From Bettongia penicillata ogilbyi (taxonomy: Eukaryota; Chordata; Mammalia; Diprotodontia; Potoroidae): DNA of 64,000 bases. The notes under the pieces are model-generated. The model saw only the letters and a program-made list of their open reading frames with translations. It was not told the DNA's origin and did no database searches. The stretch spans positions 740,109 to 804,108 of the forward strand of contig JAJHZJ010000757.1 in assembly GCA_023548195.1 (NCBI GenBank). The letters are read 5' to 3'. Positions 43,421 through 54,944 of this stretch are shown here, piece by piece. The translations under genes and the position numbers were made by a program. The stretch's first letter is position 1. The number at the start of each line of letters is the position of its first letter.

Positions 43421-44125
43421 GAAATTCTACATTTGAACCTGCTCTGTATCTTCTGTATCGCCTTCTGTGCTAGTCTCATAGCAGGGAATGACTAAATCCT
43501 TGATGACTTGAATCCCTACAGGATCCTGCTTCTTTTATGATCAGGCTGTTTTTATCCCTACTTGATTCAAGTTTTTCCCAGAATCTGGATCTCATTTCTA
43601 CTCTTTACCACCTTTATTTTAGTTTTTCAGCGCTGTTGTATCTCTCCGAGGCATGGTCAGAGCAGGGACATGACTTAGGTCTTCTCTGTCTTGTTAATAT
43701 GTGGTTATTCCCTCATCACTCCCTCAGCATTCTAAGCAGTTCTTGCTTAGTTACCTTCTACTTTTCATCAGTTTAGCCTTGCCTTTCACCTATTTAGTTC
43801 TAAAAATCAAACTAATTTTGGACATTTTAGGCAAGCAGAAACACTTACTGGTTATTCTTAAAAAAGTAAAAAAAAATCCTTTGATAAAAATCTATTTAAT
43901 TGATTTTATTAAGCAGTCTCATCATTTTCCAATTTTCATCCTGACAGGACCTTTCTCCCCATAGAAAAGAAGCACAATAAAATTAAACAAACCAAAACAT
44001 TGATCTTCTGCTTCTTTTTGCACCTTAAGCCCACTACTTCCATCAAGAAAAAAGAGGTACATTGCATCGTGTGGAGTCAATCAATGTTGCTCGTTGCATT
44101 AATTTAAATTATTATATGTTTTATT
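43421..44125. other. No gene recognised
   Basis: Two overlapping plus frames (43537-43776, 43701-43964) have no family signature. Confidence 0.4.
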
Positions 44126-44127
44126 TT

Positions 44128-44380
44128 TGTTGTTTTTTAGTCATTTCAGTTGTGTCCAACTCTTTGTGGCCTCATTTTGCAGTTTTCTTGGGAAAAATAT
44201 TGGGGTGGTTTGTCATTTCCTTCTCCAGTTCGTTGTACAGATGAGAAAACTGAGGCAAACAGTGTTGACTGACTTGCCTAAAATCATACATCTTAGTTAA
44301 GTGTCTGAGTCTGGATTTGAACTCAGGTCTTCCTGACTCCAGGCCCAGAGCTCTACCCACTGTCCCAATTAGTTGCCCTC
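44128..44380 (-). repeat. CORE-SINE (MON1/THER1-like)
   Basis: 'agtcatttcagttgtgtcca', 'gtggtttgtcatttccttct', 'gtacagatgagaaaactgag', 'tttgaactcaggtcttcctg'. Antisense, near full length. Confidence 0.85.
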
Positions 44381-44454
44381 AGATGTTTTTTATTGTCTCT
44401 CCCCCAACCCCCAAAATAGTGCTCATTGTATATGTCGTTTTCTTGATTCTATTT

Positions 44455-44650
44455 ATAATAATAATAATTGGCATCAATGTCATGTTTTAAGGTTTTCAAA
44501 GTGCTCTACAATGTTATATTTGAAGCATACATTTATATAATTATTCTAAAGTTTCTCCTAATTTCTCCAATTCAAGTGAAATAATATTTGTAAAGCACTT
44601 AGCACAGTATCTAGGTTGTAGTGAATGCTTAATAAATGCTTGTTCTATTC
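44455..44650 (-). repeat. MIR fragment and L2/MIR 3' scrap
   Basis: 44455-44530 ('ataataataattggcatcaa', 'ggttttcaaagtgctctaca') is antisense MIR. 44575-44650 is a sense 3' end ('gtaaagcacttagcacagta', 'gaatgcttaataaatgcttg'). Confidence 0.6.
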
Positions 44651-44654
44651 TCCT

Positions 44655-45570
44655 TTTTTTGTGCAACAATATTCCATTATTAATATACCACAATTTGTTC
44701 AACCTTTCATTAACCAATGGGAGATGAAGAAAGTTAACTGAATCATGCTAAAGCTAGATAAGGTCATCTTTGAGAGCTTTCCTCACTCTAAATCTTATGT
44801 TCCTGTATGGGGACCTGGTCTATAGAGATCCTACAACTATCCTTATAATATTGTGATAAGAGTTTTAATTAAATTAGGCTTGGTAATTATAGATGTCTAA
44901 TTTTAAATTGGTTTCAAATGAGAAATAATCTTTAGTATTTTGCTAGGATGCTATCTTATATTGAAGATGGTACCCTAACTCAAACAAAATCAATTTTATT
45001 CCAATTTTTGCTACCAAAAAAAGAAGGCTACTATGAATATGTCTCTATATGTGGGATTTTTCTTTGCCCCTCTTGGGGTATATGCCTAGTAGCAGGATCA
45101 TTAGGTCAAGATTTGAGGGACATTTCTTTTGTATATTTCAAATTCTTTTCCAGAATGGTTAGATCAATTCTCTCTTCCACTAGCAGTGCGTTAGTGGGCC
45201 TGTCTTTCTATAGGTTTTCCAGTATTGACTATTTTCATTTTATCTTCTCTTTGCATTTTGAGGAAGATGAGGCAAAATCTTAGAATTGCTTTAATTTACA
45301 TTTCTCTAATTATTAGTGATTTCAAGCATTTTTTCATATGACTATTGATTATTTGCATTTTGTGTTCTGAAAACTAGTCATATCTTTCTAATAATCTATT
45401 TGGGAGAATAGCTCTTAGTTGTATATATGAGTAAATTTCCTCCATCTTAGACATCATGTTCTTAGGAAAGACATTTGATGCAGTTTTCTTAGCCTTCATA
45501 TATTAACTTCATGGATTTTTTTATTTCAAGTTTTTTTTTTTAAATTATGTAATCCCTATGATTTCCAAGA
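44655..45570 (-). mobile_element. Old L1 fragment, interrupted
   Basis: 'caacaatattccattattaa', 'accacaatttgttcaacctt' at 44666-44725 and 'ttccagaatggttagatcaa' at about 45150 are L1 ORF2-end blocks in antisense; the unassigned 44730-44990 lies between. Coding capacity is lost. Confidence 0.65.
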
Positions 45571-46684
45571 GGTACCAAATGGAAACTTTGTAGTAATATT
45601 TTACACTAATTGTTCTATCTTTACAAAGGAACCAGTATTTTCTGAAAATTAATTTTTTCCCTATTCAGACTCTGTTCTATTACCCTATTGATAAATTTGT
45701 CAGTGAAAAAGGAATAAAAAATTGGAAAGTAAAATGATTATTAAGTATATTGTAGAAAGCATGGCTTTGTCAGCATTAGCATTTTTCCACATTTTCCTGG
45801 TTTGAATAATTCTTGAATTGATGGATTTAAAAAAAATGATTCATGGGATGTTTTTTTCCTATGAATATACTTGCCCACTGATCCAGGTAAGGCCTGGAAT
45901 TCATAAACCACAGAAATTATTCCTTTCAAATATCACTGTTTAAGCTTAGTTCTGCTCTGTTGCCCATTTGATTTTACATTTCAAATGAAATTCTTCTCTA
46001 CCAAAAATAACTTTTTTGTTCTTTAAATGTTGAGGCACTGAAGCTAAAGACCCCAATCTGACAGAGTAATTAGTTGGTCAACTGCTTTTTTTCATCAAAT
46101 AAATTACTATTCTGTCAAGTGACAACAAATGTAATTTGAACAGAGATTAATTACATAATAATTATGCTTGATATAATTTGTTAAATAGAGGAATTTTATA
46201 TGAAATAGTAGATTCTCAAATTTATACAAATAAGAGCAGATGGTGAACAGCTAGTTTTAATTAAATTAGGTTTGGTAATTATAGATGATTAATTTTAGGT
46301 TGTATTCAAATTTGGAAGAATCTATTAGGGGGCTTATTTTTAGTATCTTTGGTGAGGTTTTAGCTTAAAATAGATCAAACACCTACAAAGGACTAAGGTT
46401 TAGAACTGTATAGTATCTTAGAGACTATCTGGTCTAGGTAAAATATAATTCAGCAACTTTGTTCATAAAGAATGAAAGATCAAGTAACCTAGGAGATCTT
46501 TCTACTGCCATGAGAAATTTACTATAATTGAAGCATTAAATGTTACATATAGCATAGACCACAAAAATTTAAAGAGGGTTTTCCTTCATCTTTCCTTTTG
46601 CCAGAAAAGATTTTCTAATAAATTCTGGTATGAGCTTTGAAGGTAAGAGAGCCACTTCAATTGATTTTAAGAACCCTAAGAAAT
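45571..46684. other. AT-rich interval, nothing recognised
   Basis: Over 1 kb without a named repeat or credible frame. 'gttttaattaaattaggttt' at about 46255 closely repeats text at 44865. Confidence 0.4.
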
Positions 46685-46688
46685 GATA

Positions 46689-46828
46689 GTGGTGAGGTGG
46701 TATAGTGGATAGAGGAACGGCCCTAGAGTCAGGAGGACCTGAGTTCAAATCCAGCCTCAGATACTTTCCAAGTGTGTGACCCTGAACAAGTCACTTAACC
46801 CCAGCTACCTCCAAAATATCCCAAACAC
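46689..46828 (+). repeat. tRNA-derived SINE (WSINE1-like) with imperfect duplication
   Basis: 'ggtgaggtggtatagtggat', 'gagttcaaatccagcctcag', 'accctgaacaagtcacttaa'. Flanks 'cctaagaaatga' and 'ccttaggaaatga' resemble a decayed target duplication. Confidence 0.7.
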
Positions 46829-46849
46829 CTTAGGAAATGAAATACAACA

Positions 46850-46940
46850 AAGCAATATGCATAGTACATTGGCCTTCGAGTCAGGAATCCATGGTTCAAG
46901 TCCTGCCTTGGACAGATATTAGTTACGTGACCATGAACAT
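46850..46940 (+). repeat. MIR fragment
   Basis: 'gtacattggccttcgagtca', 'ggttcaagtcctgccttgga' gives a MIR head. Confidence 0.55.
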
Positions 46941-47009
46941 ATTAGTTCTTATTTATATGTTTACACACATACATATCGTCTCCCCCAGATGAAGGACAGA
47001 CAACAATAG

Positions 47010-47430
47010 CAAACTCCTGGAGGGCAAAGATTATTTAATTTTGGTCTTTGTGGCCCCAGTGTTTACTACCTCCCACAAAGTAGATACTAAATAAATGCTT
47101 ATTAATCAACTAATTGGCCATCTAAGATGCCTTTGAGTTGCCTGCTGCCATGGGGCCTACTCCCCTGATTGCTGAGTCCCTAGATAGGAATGTTTGTTTT
47201 ACTCCCAGTCCAATTCACTCTCTGGACTTCACTTCCTCACTAGCAGATTTACCTATCATCTCTCGCTATCCCTGCCTCAAACCCACTTTCTAGCTTCCCT
47301 TATGTTTTGTCTTTCCAACTAGAATGCATGATCTTTAAGAGTTAGGAAATATTGTTTTCTTATATTCGTATCTCCAGCTCTTAGCACAGTGCCTGACACG
47401 TAGTAATGCCTTGCTTAATGATAAACTTAA
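47010..47430 (+). repeat. Two L2-type 3' ends in tandem
   Basis: 47010-47110 ends 'gatactaaataaatgcttat'. 47240-47430 has 'tctttccaactagaatgcat', 'gctcttagcacagtgcctga'. Between them, 47120-47240 is unassigned. Confidence 0.55.
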
Positions 47431-47449
47431 TTATAAACACTCACTTTCT

Positions 47450-47560
47450 CTATCATCTATCAATCTACCTATCAATCAATCTATCATCTATCTCTCTGTC
47501 TTTCTATCTATCTATCCATCTTTCTCTCATCTATTGATCTCTCTCTCTCTTTCGACCATC
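47450..47560 (+). repeat. (TCTA)n/(TC)n microsatellite
   Basis: Imperfect 'atctatcaatctacctatca' and later 'ctctctctctctttc' runs. Confidence 0.85.
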
Positions 47561-47839
47561 TAGAATTTATCTGTCATCTGCCTCCCTAAGATAAGAACAA
47601 TTGCTGATTTATATCAGTGGAGGGAATTTCTACATTGAGCTCTCTATACAGATGAAATTACAGGTTTTCCCTCCCCTTCCCTGCAAAAAAAAGTCACAAA
47701 AATCAGAGCAGGTAAAAGTCATTCATCAGAAAGATAAATCAGCTTCTGATTGTGTAAAAGTAATGGGTTATCTTGCTCTTATCTGTTGTATATTTTGTCT
47801 CAGTTTTGTTATAAACTGCCCAATAATCCCCAATCATTT
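47561..47839. other. Nothing recognised
   Basis: The 115-residue frame beginning at 47601 runs on into the following MIR and has no domain. Confidence 0.35.
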
Positions 47840-47990
47840 TAGACTAGTTGACCTAGTGGAAAAGAACTCTAGATTTGCCATCAGAGGATCTAGACATATA
47901 GTGGCTACTTACCTCTATGACTCTGGGCAGTTGACTTACTCTCCTTAGGTCTCTGTTTGCTTACCTGGATAAATAACTAAACTATGCCTT
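47840..47990 (+). repeat. MIR fragment
   Basis: 'gaactctagatttgccatca', 'tctatgactctgggcagttg'. Confidence 0.55.
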
Positions 47991-48084
47991 ACCTGATACA
48001 TAATTAGACCTCAGAGCTCAGGTTCCTCCCAAAACACTTGTAACTTGCCCAGCAATAGTGACCCCCTAGAGTTTCAGAATACTT

Positions 48085-48410
48085 GTTCTGAGCAGAAGAT
48101 CACTGGGTGATACAGAGGATAGAGTCCTCAGCCTAGAGTCAGGAAGACCTAAGTTTGAATCTCTCTCTTCTCCACTCACATATCACCACCCAGTTTGAGG
48201 CCCTTGACACGTTTGGCCTGAGTTACTGTGATAATTGATTTCCCTTCTTCAGATCTCTCCACTCCCCAATCCATTTTCCATTAAGCTACCAAATTGATGT
48301 TCCTAAAGCACAGATATGACTTGTTCTAGAAGCTCCTTCTTTCCTCTAAAATAGAGTATAAGTTCTTCTGACTTTTTAAGCCTTTTACAATTATCCCTTC
48401 CACATCAAGG
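48085..48410 (+). repeat. tRNA SINE head fragment followed by L2
   Basis: 48100-48165: 'gggtgatacagaggatagag', 'agtcaggaagacctaagttt'. 48230-48410: 'ccattaagctaccaaattga', 'cctaaagcacagatatgact', an L2 ORF2/3' block. Confidence 0.55.
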
Positions 48411-48960
48411 GGGTTAGGATGTAGCACCCTTGTAATTGGGGAAATTCACATAATATCTTTTGGCCCTCATTTTGTAACAGAAAAGAGATCTGAATTTTTT
48501 TCTTTTTCTTTTCTGGAGTATTTACAGTACCTTCTAAAATTTGGGTTAAGTATTTGATCATGGGCTATATGTCAGTCAATGTTAAGTAAAAATACTACAG
48601 CTTCCACAAAACTCCCCCAAGATTCTCATTTATAGTGATTTCTTGTGCTAATTCTTAATATATTGAAACAGCGATGGGGAAAATCACAATGTGGAAGGGA
48701 TATGTATACATCTTCCAGGAGCATTGAACAATATTATGTTTTATGGATTCTATGTTTCTTTTGAACTTGCCTAATGCAGATAAAATCATAGATAAGAAGG
48801 ATAACTTTGAAACTTACAAATTGAATTTATTGTATTTAAAAGAAAGGCAAGGTATTTATAATGGAGACCCATAATTTCATGTATATTTCTTTTCTTCTGT
48901 TATACTATATAAATGGATATGGAAATATTTTGTTTCAAAATAAAAAATAAAATCAGCTGA
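48411..48960. other. No gene recognised
   Basis: No named repeat or coding signal. Confidence 0.4.
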
Positions 48961-48964
48961 CCTA

Positions 48965-49406
48965 TTTCTACTCCCTATATATGAGAATCCTTCTCCTGTC
49001 TCCCTTCCTTTGCTTAGGCTACCTTTCATGCCTAAGATACACTTTGTGCTCACTTTTCCGACTCTTATAATTTCTCATTTCCTTCTAGAATTTCCATGAT
49101 CAGCCACTGGGAAACTGCCCATTTTATCAACCATTCACCCAACATACTAACCACCCAATCAATAAATCAAGAAGCATGGATTCAGAAGCTATATAAGACT
49201 GAGTCAGAAACACTTCAGATTCACTTACAGTGGGCACCCTATTCCCACTGGATAAATCTTTTTATGAGCTCTAGATGGCACAATGCCTGGCATATAGATG
49301 ATACTCAATAAATTCTTTTTTTGAATGATTTATTGAAAGAGGATTGATAAGCATAGCATTAGACCAGTCTAATTCCTGGTTTCCCTGACTTCCTTCAAGT
49401 CCTAGC
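48965..49406 (+). repeat. L2 LINE 3' region, left of nested L1
   Basis: 'cttaggctacctttcatgcc', 'gcacaatgcctggcatatag', 'atactcaataaattcttttt' and 'cttcaagtcctagctaaaat'. The last block is L2 text that resumes after the L1 as 'cttaacgaagccttttcc'. Confidence 0.6.
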
Positions 49407-49418
49407 TAAAATCCTGCT

Positions 49419-50979
49419 AAAACAGCAATCATCAAAACCACTTGGTACTGGCTAAGAGATAAAGGGGTAGATAAATGGAATAGACCAGGTACTCGAGACA
49501 CAGTACTCAATGAATACAACAATCTACTGTTTGATAAACTCAAGGACCCCAGCTTCTGTTTGACAAAAAACTTCTGGGAAAACTGGATAACAGTGTGGCA
49601 GAAACTGGGCATAGACCAATGCCTGACATCATACACAAGAATCAAGTCCAAGTGGATGCAAGATCTAGGTAAAAGCATTGATACTAAAAACAACTTAGGG
49701 GAGCAATATTTGTCAGATTTATGGAGAATGGAGAAATTTATGACCAAACAAGAGATAGGGAACATTATGAAGTGCAAATTGGACAGTTTTGATTGCATTA
49801 AATTGAAAAGTTTTGCACGAACAAACCCAATGCAGCCAATATTAGGAGGGAAGCAGAAAACCGGGAAAGAATTTTTTCAACTAGTGTCTGTGATGAAAGC
49901 CTCATTTCTAAAATGTATAGAGAACTGAGTCAAATTTACAAGAATACAAGTCATTCCCCAATTGATAATGGTCAAAGGATATGAACAGGCAGTTTTCAGG
50001 GGAAGAAATTAAAGCTATCTATAGTCATGTGAAAAAATGCTGTAAATCACTATTGATTAGAGAGACGCAAATCAAAACAACTCTGAGGTACCACATCACA
50101 ACTATCAGATTGGCCAAAATGACAAAACAGGAGATAATAAATATTGGAGAAGATGTGGGAGAGTTGGAACACTAATTTATCGTTGGTGGAGCTGTGAACT
50201 GATCCAACCATTCTGGAGAGCAGTTTGGAACTATGCTCATAGGGCTACAAAAACACGCATACCCTTTGATCCAGCAATATTGCTTCTAGGACTGCATCCC
50301 AAAGAGATCATAAAAATGGGAAAGGTTTCCACATGTAGAAAAATATTTATAGCAGCTCTCTTTGTGTTGGCCAAAAACTGGAAATGTATTGATGCCCATC
50401 AATTGGGGAATGGCTGAACAAGTCATGGTATATGAATGTGATGGAATACTATTGTGCTATAAGAAATGATGAACAAGAAGACTTCAGAGAGGTCTGGAAG
50501 GACTTATATGAACTGATGCTGAGTGAAAGGAGCAGAACCAAGAGATCATTGTACACAGCAACAACCACAGAGTGTGAGGCATTTTTCTGGTAGACTTAAC
50601 CCTTCACAGCAATGCAAGGACCTAAAATATTCCCAATGGACTCTTGAGGCAAAATACCTTCTGCATCCAAAGAAAGAACTGTTTAACTGGATTGCAGAAT
50701 GAAGCAAAATATTTGCTCTTGTGTTATGTTTTATTTTGGTTTTTCTCATGGTTTCTCCCATTCATTTTAATTCTCCCATGCAACATGACTAAGATGAAAA
50801 TGTATTTACCAAGAATGTATGTATAGGACCCATATAAGATTGTGTGACATCTTGGGGAGCGAGGGAGAAGGAAGGAGGGGGAGAGGATGGAGGGAGGGGA
50901 AGAAATTCTAAGATTTATGGAAATGATTGTAGAAAACTGAAAACAAATTAATTAATAAAAAAGTAAAAATAAAAAAAAA
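49419..50979 (+). mobile_element. L1, 5'-truncated, with target duplication
   Basis: 1.56-kb sense L1 ending in an A-rich tail. Flanks 'taaaatcctgct' (49407-49418) and 'taaaatcctact' (50980-50991) match at 11 of 12. It starts near the end of the RT domain ('aacagcaatcatcaaaacca', coding KTAIIKT-type text) and continues to the 3'UTR. Confidence 0.92.
49440..50590 (+). pseudogene. L1 ORF2 C-terminal relic
   Basis: Frames: 49560-49928 ('MTKNFWENWITVWQKLGID', 'IKSKWMQDLGKSIDTKNN', 'LWRMEKFMTKQEIGNIMKC') and 49981-50175 ('MNRQFSGEEIKAIYSHVKK', 'MTKQEIINIGEDVGELEH'). Further C-terminal text continues to about 50590 with stops. Matches the ORF2 tail of the L1 at 32730-35009, the nearer relative of the other two copies. 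Confidence 0.85.
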
Positions 50980-50991
50980 TAAAATCCTACT

Positions 50992-51225
50992 TAACGAAGC
51001 CTTTTCCAGTAATTCTAGGGCCTTCCGTCTTCTGACTGTTTCCTATTTATCATGTATGTCATTTATTTGGACATTTGGTTTATTTTTTGTCTCCCCCATT
51101 AGACTATGAACTCCCACAGGGCAGAAACTGTCTTTTGCCTTTCTTTGTATCCCCAACACTTGGTATAATGCCTGACACATAGCAGGTACTTCATACATGC
51201 TTATTGACTGTTTGACTGAGACCAA
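50992..51225 (+). repeat. L2 LINE 3' end, right of nested L1
   Basis: 'cccccattagactatgaact', 'cccaacacttggtataatgc', 'ctgacacatagcaggtactt', 'catgcttattgactgtttga' complete the L2 interrupted by the L1. Confidence 0.8.
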
Positions 51226-51229
51226 AGGG

Positions 51230-51465
51230 AGTCGGACATTCTTAAGGAATACTTCTATGAAGTTGTGGTAGACTGATTACTCTTGTTTGCTCTACGACTA
51301 TTTGTCTAAAATAATAGGGACCAATGCAGGGTTAGAGTACCCATTTTTGTTTAGGATTCTGGATAAATCCTTGTAATTCTGAAATTTTCCTTATTTTAGA
51401 CCTCTTTCCTTTGTATTTGCTACTACACCATTGTCTTCTTTCAGTCAAAGGGACTTTCACAATCC
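51230..51465. other. Nothing recognised
   Basis: Short unannotated stretch. Confidence 0.35.
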
Positions 51466-51467
51466 AT

Positions 51468-51700
51468 TGTCGTTCAGTCGTTTCTCAGTTGTGTCTGACT
51501 CTTTCTGACCCCATTTGGGGTTTTCTTGGCAAAGATGCTGGAGTAATTTACCATTTCCTTCTCCAGCTCATTTTACAGATGAGGTAATTGAGGCAAACAG
51601 GGTTAAGTGACTTGCCCAAGATTACACAACTGCAAATGTCTGAGTCAGGAAGATAATGTCTTCCTGACTTCAGGCCACTATACCACCTAGCTGCTCTTTC
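51468..51700 (-). repeat. CORE-SINE (MON1/THER1-like)
   Basis: 'ttgtgtctgactctttctga', 'ggggttttcttggcaaagat', 'ttttacagatgaggtaattg', 'gccactataccacctagctg'. Antisense. Confidence 0.87.
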
Positions 51701-51704
51701 ATAA

Positions 51705-52815
51705 CATGTACAAGTCTCAAATTTATGGATTACTTTTTATTAGTTAGATTTTTAGGTTGACTGCTTCCCAAGTCCGCACAATAATTTAAATCCTAATTAC
51801 AATGTAAAATGAACAAGATTGGAATCAGCATTTCTGGTAGCCAGAGAAAATTCCATAAAATGATACCAAAACAATCAGTAAGACAGATTCAGTTTCAGTT
51901 GGACTGGTTTGCAAGAAGACCTCAGTGAGATACCATAGATCTTGGAACACAAGGGTCCAGTGTAGAGATTGGACTAGGGCTCAGCTGTGGCATAATCACC
52001 AGGAATAGCAACATCTGGTAGCTTCTATTTTAGCCAATTGTTTTATCTAATTACTGAACTATATAGTTTCTATAAGCTAAATGAGTGTAAGTCAGTACTC
52101 TGAGGCAAATCTCTGATTGTCCTATCTTAGTTATAGACTACTTCTGGAGAGGTTTCCTTCAGACTTTTTCTTGATGAAGGACCACTTTTAACTTTCTTGA
52201 CATCTTGTGATCACTATCATAAGATAGAAAGAAGATGTTGAGAGTAATTTGCTAACCAGGATGGTTATTTGCTGCCTTTTCTCTGCACTGACAATATCCC
52301 CGGGGTTCTCTAAGTGAAATGTGGAAACTACAAATAACTTAGAAATTTTTTCTTGGCAAGACTTCAAGATCAACTATTAAATAGCAATCAAGTGGTTAAG
52401 GGCCTCCATTATAGATGGATGTGTTCTAATTACCTCTTTTCTCAGGATATCAGTCCCTGACTTTGAGCATAAATATGGTGATGGTGGTGATGTGGGGTAC
52501 ATTTTGAGTCTATGGTTACTGAATATAATGTATACCCACATATCCACAAAGCCTGCCTGAAGTTCTTGAAAATATAATATAGTACATGGGAGTCTGGATG
52601 AAAAGCATCGTCCTACCCAGAAATAGCTTTAACAAACTTTACTGGTAGTCACAAAGGGAGACGGAAAACAGCTGCCCTCAGTGGGCAGAGCATGGGGCAG
52701 AGGGTGTTCACCCTCCAGATGAAGGGCAGAGTCCTTTAGTGCTTATGTGATATCTGAGACAAAGAATCAGGATGACATCAATAGGAGACTACTCTATTAC
52801 CTAAAAGACTAGTAA
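51705..52815. other. Repeat-poor interval, no gene recognised
   Basis: About 1.1 kb without a named repeat. A GATGGTGGTGATG-type micro-run lies near 52480. Confidence 0.4.
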
Positions 52816-52817
52816 AA

Positions 52818-53085
52818 TGAAGGTAGCTAGGTGGTACAGTAGATAGAGTAATGAGCCTGGAGTCAGAAAGACTCATCTTCCTGAGTTCAAATCTGGCCTC
52901 AGATATTTACTGGTTGTGTGACCCTGGGCAAGTCACTTAACCCCTAAACCTTCTGTTTCCTCCTCTGTAAAATGAGTTGGAAAAGCTAATGGCAAAGCAC
53001 TTTAGTATCTGTGCCAAGAAAACCCCAAATAAGGTTGTGAAAGTTGGATATGATTGAAAACAGCTGAGCAACAACAGTAAAAAGA
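52818..53085 (+). repeat. CORE-SINE (MON1/THER1-like)
   Basis: 'aggtagctaggtggtacagt', 'gaccctgggcaagtcactta', 'tcctctgtaaaatgagttgg', 'gtgccaagaaaaccccaaat'. Near full length. Confidence 0.87.
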
Positions 53086-53269
53086 AGGTATTTTATAAAT
53101 TACGCAATAAAGATGAAGAAATGTGGAATGGAGAAGTAGGAATGAGGAGCAGGAAAGGAGAACAGCCAACCCTAACAGCATCTTTCCAGTAATTAAATGA
53201 GGGGTTGGCGTCATACTTGTCAAGCGCAGTTTTTTACCAGCTGACATGACTCACATTTTTTTGTAGGTT

Positions 53270-53450
53270 TAAAAAAAACCCTGTGAGGTAGATAGTGCAA
53301 GAATTATTAGCCCTATTTTATAGATTAGAAAACTGAGGCACAGGGAAATAAATGACTTGTCCCTGGTCACACAATTAGTGAGTGCCAGAAGCAGAATTCA
53401 AACAGATCACCTGACTCCACACCCCAGCACTGCCATGCTGTTTCAGTGGG
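53270..53450 (-). repeat. MIR SINE
   Basis: 'ttttatagattagaaaactg', 'aggcacagggaaataaatga', 'cacctgactccacaccccag'. Confidence 0.7.
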
Positions 53451-53579
53451 AGGGCAAAACACCAACTGAGGAACAGAAATTACCATGAGTGGGAAGCACC
53501 ACCACCTTGAGCAAAATGTCTTTGTCAACACTAGGAAAGAAAGAGAATAAAATAAAAAAGGATAAAGAGCATTTTTAAT

Positions 53580-53670
53580 CACCTCACAGGATGGTTGTAA
53601 GACTCAAATGAGTTAGTATTTGTAAAAAACCTGGCTCATAGTAGATGCTGTAAATTCCTATTCCCTCCTG
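53580..53670 (+). repeat. MIR 3' end
   Basis: 'cacctcacaggatggttgta', 'agactcaaatgagttagtat', 'ctggctcatagtagatgctg'. Confidence 0.65.
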
Positions 53671-53789
53671 CCCTCCTTAGACCTGACTAAAAAAGGAAGA
53701 GATAGATTAGACCTTCAAAAAATGTGCCCAAGACACACCCCAGGCCCCCACGCACCCATATATACGCAGATCTCTCACATTCAGGAAGC

Positions 53790-54780
53790 ATAACAATAGC
53801 ACATACTTCAATTTCTTAGCTATTTTATTCATTCACTAGAAACCGTGAGGAGACAAGAGCTGTAATGAGCAGGTTGATACATTACAGCAGTTCACTTTAG
53901 TTCAGACAGTTTAAAACCTGGTAAAATTAATAAAAGGCACATCAAAGCATGCTTGTCCAATCTGTTAAAGGAATGGAAAATTGCATAACACTGAGGATCC
54001 AGGTTGTAATAAGACAGCACTAAGGGATAGACCCTCTTCACAAGTTTATGGTCACCTCTGGATGTCATTACTGAGTCTAATGAATCCCTTTAAGCACATT
54101 TCTTTCCCCCTGGAATTTTCATGGAGGCCGTTTTCAGCCTATCACACAGATAGAATATTGGCCACCTTCCTTCTGCTCCAAAAGGCCATTTCCTTCACTC
54201 TCAATTCTCATTCTGAGCAACCCTTTGTCCATTATCTGTCTGGTACAAATCTTATTCTCCACCTGCCTTTTTGTGTCAAAAACTATGTTCTCTCCATGCT
54301 TGGGTTTTTTTTTTATGCCATATCAACTATGTAAATCAGCACATCTTCTCTGAATTGATTTTTCTTTGTGAACCAAGAGTATAATTTACCATCTTTCTGC
54401 CTGTGAATTGGGAGTCCAATTTGAGCAATTGCATTGTGGAGTCTTGGCGGCTATTTGAATTTCTATACAGTAGGTGTTCTTTCTTTGACTTGTCTTTGAT
54501 CTCAATTTCCCTCTCCAGACAATTGATTCTGTGTTTAAAAATGACATCGCTTACAGTATATTCTGGAGTTTTTAACGTCAGAGTAAGGCAGTAGGAAATG
54601 CATCTACAATGTGACAGTTTCTCAACACCTTTGGAAGGAGCATAATGCATTCACTCAGAAATAAAGTCACCTGTCTAAATGGAAAATTGAGAACCTAGCC
54701 ATTACTGTCTTTTTACCATGAAAAAAATGCTAGAAAGTGAAATAAAATAATCCCATTGTATGGTGAATAAATTCTGGGTT
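53790..54780. other. Repeat-poor interval, no gene recognised
   Basis: About 1 kb without a named repeat. The 117-residue plus frame (53981-54334) and 104-residue minus frame (54650-54336) show no domain or splice support. Confidence 0.4.
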
Positions 54781-54794
54781 TTACAATTATAAAA

Positions 54795-54940
54795 AGCAAA
54801 TATATATGTATATATATACATTACACATATACACAAAAGTGTATGTGGGTAGATATACTTTTGTATACATACTGTAGGTGTATATATACATACGACTGTA
54901 TACTTACAAAAATGTGTTTATGTATGTATGTATAGATATA
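54795..54940 (+). repeat. (TA/TG)n microsatellite
   Basis: 'atatatatgtatatatatac', 'gtgtatatatacatac', 'tatgtatgtatgtatag'. Confidence 0.85.
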
Positions 54941-54944
54941 ACTG

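Noticed and set aside
53981..54650. 117- and 104-residue frames on opposite strands
   Set aside because: No domain, no splice support and no family resemblance. Kept only as a repeat-poor interval.
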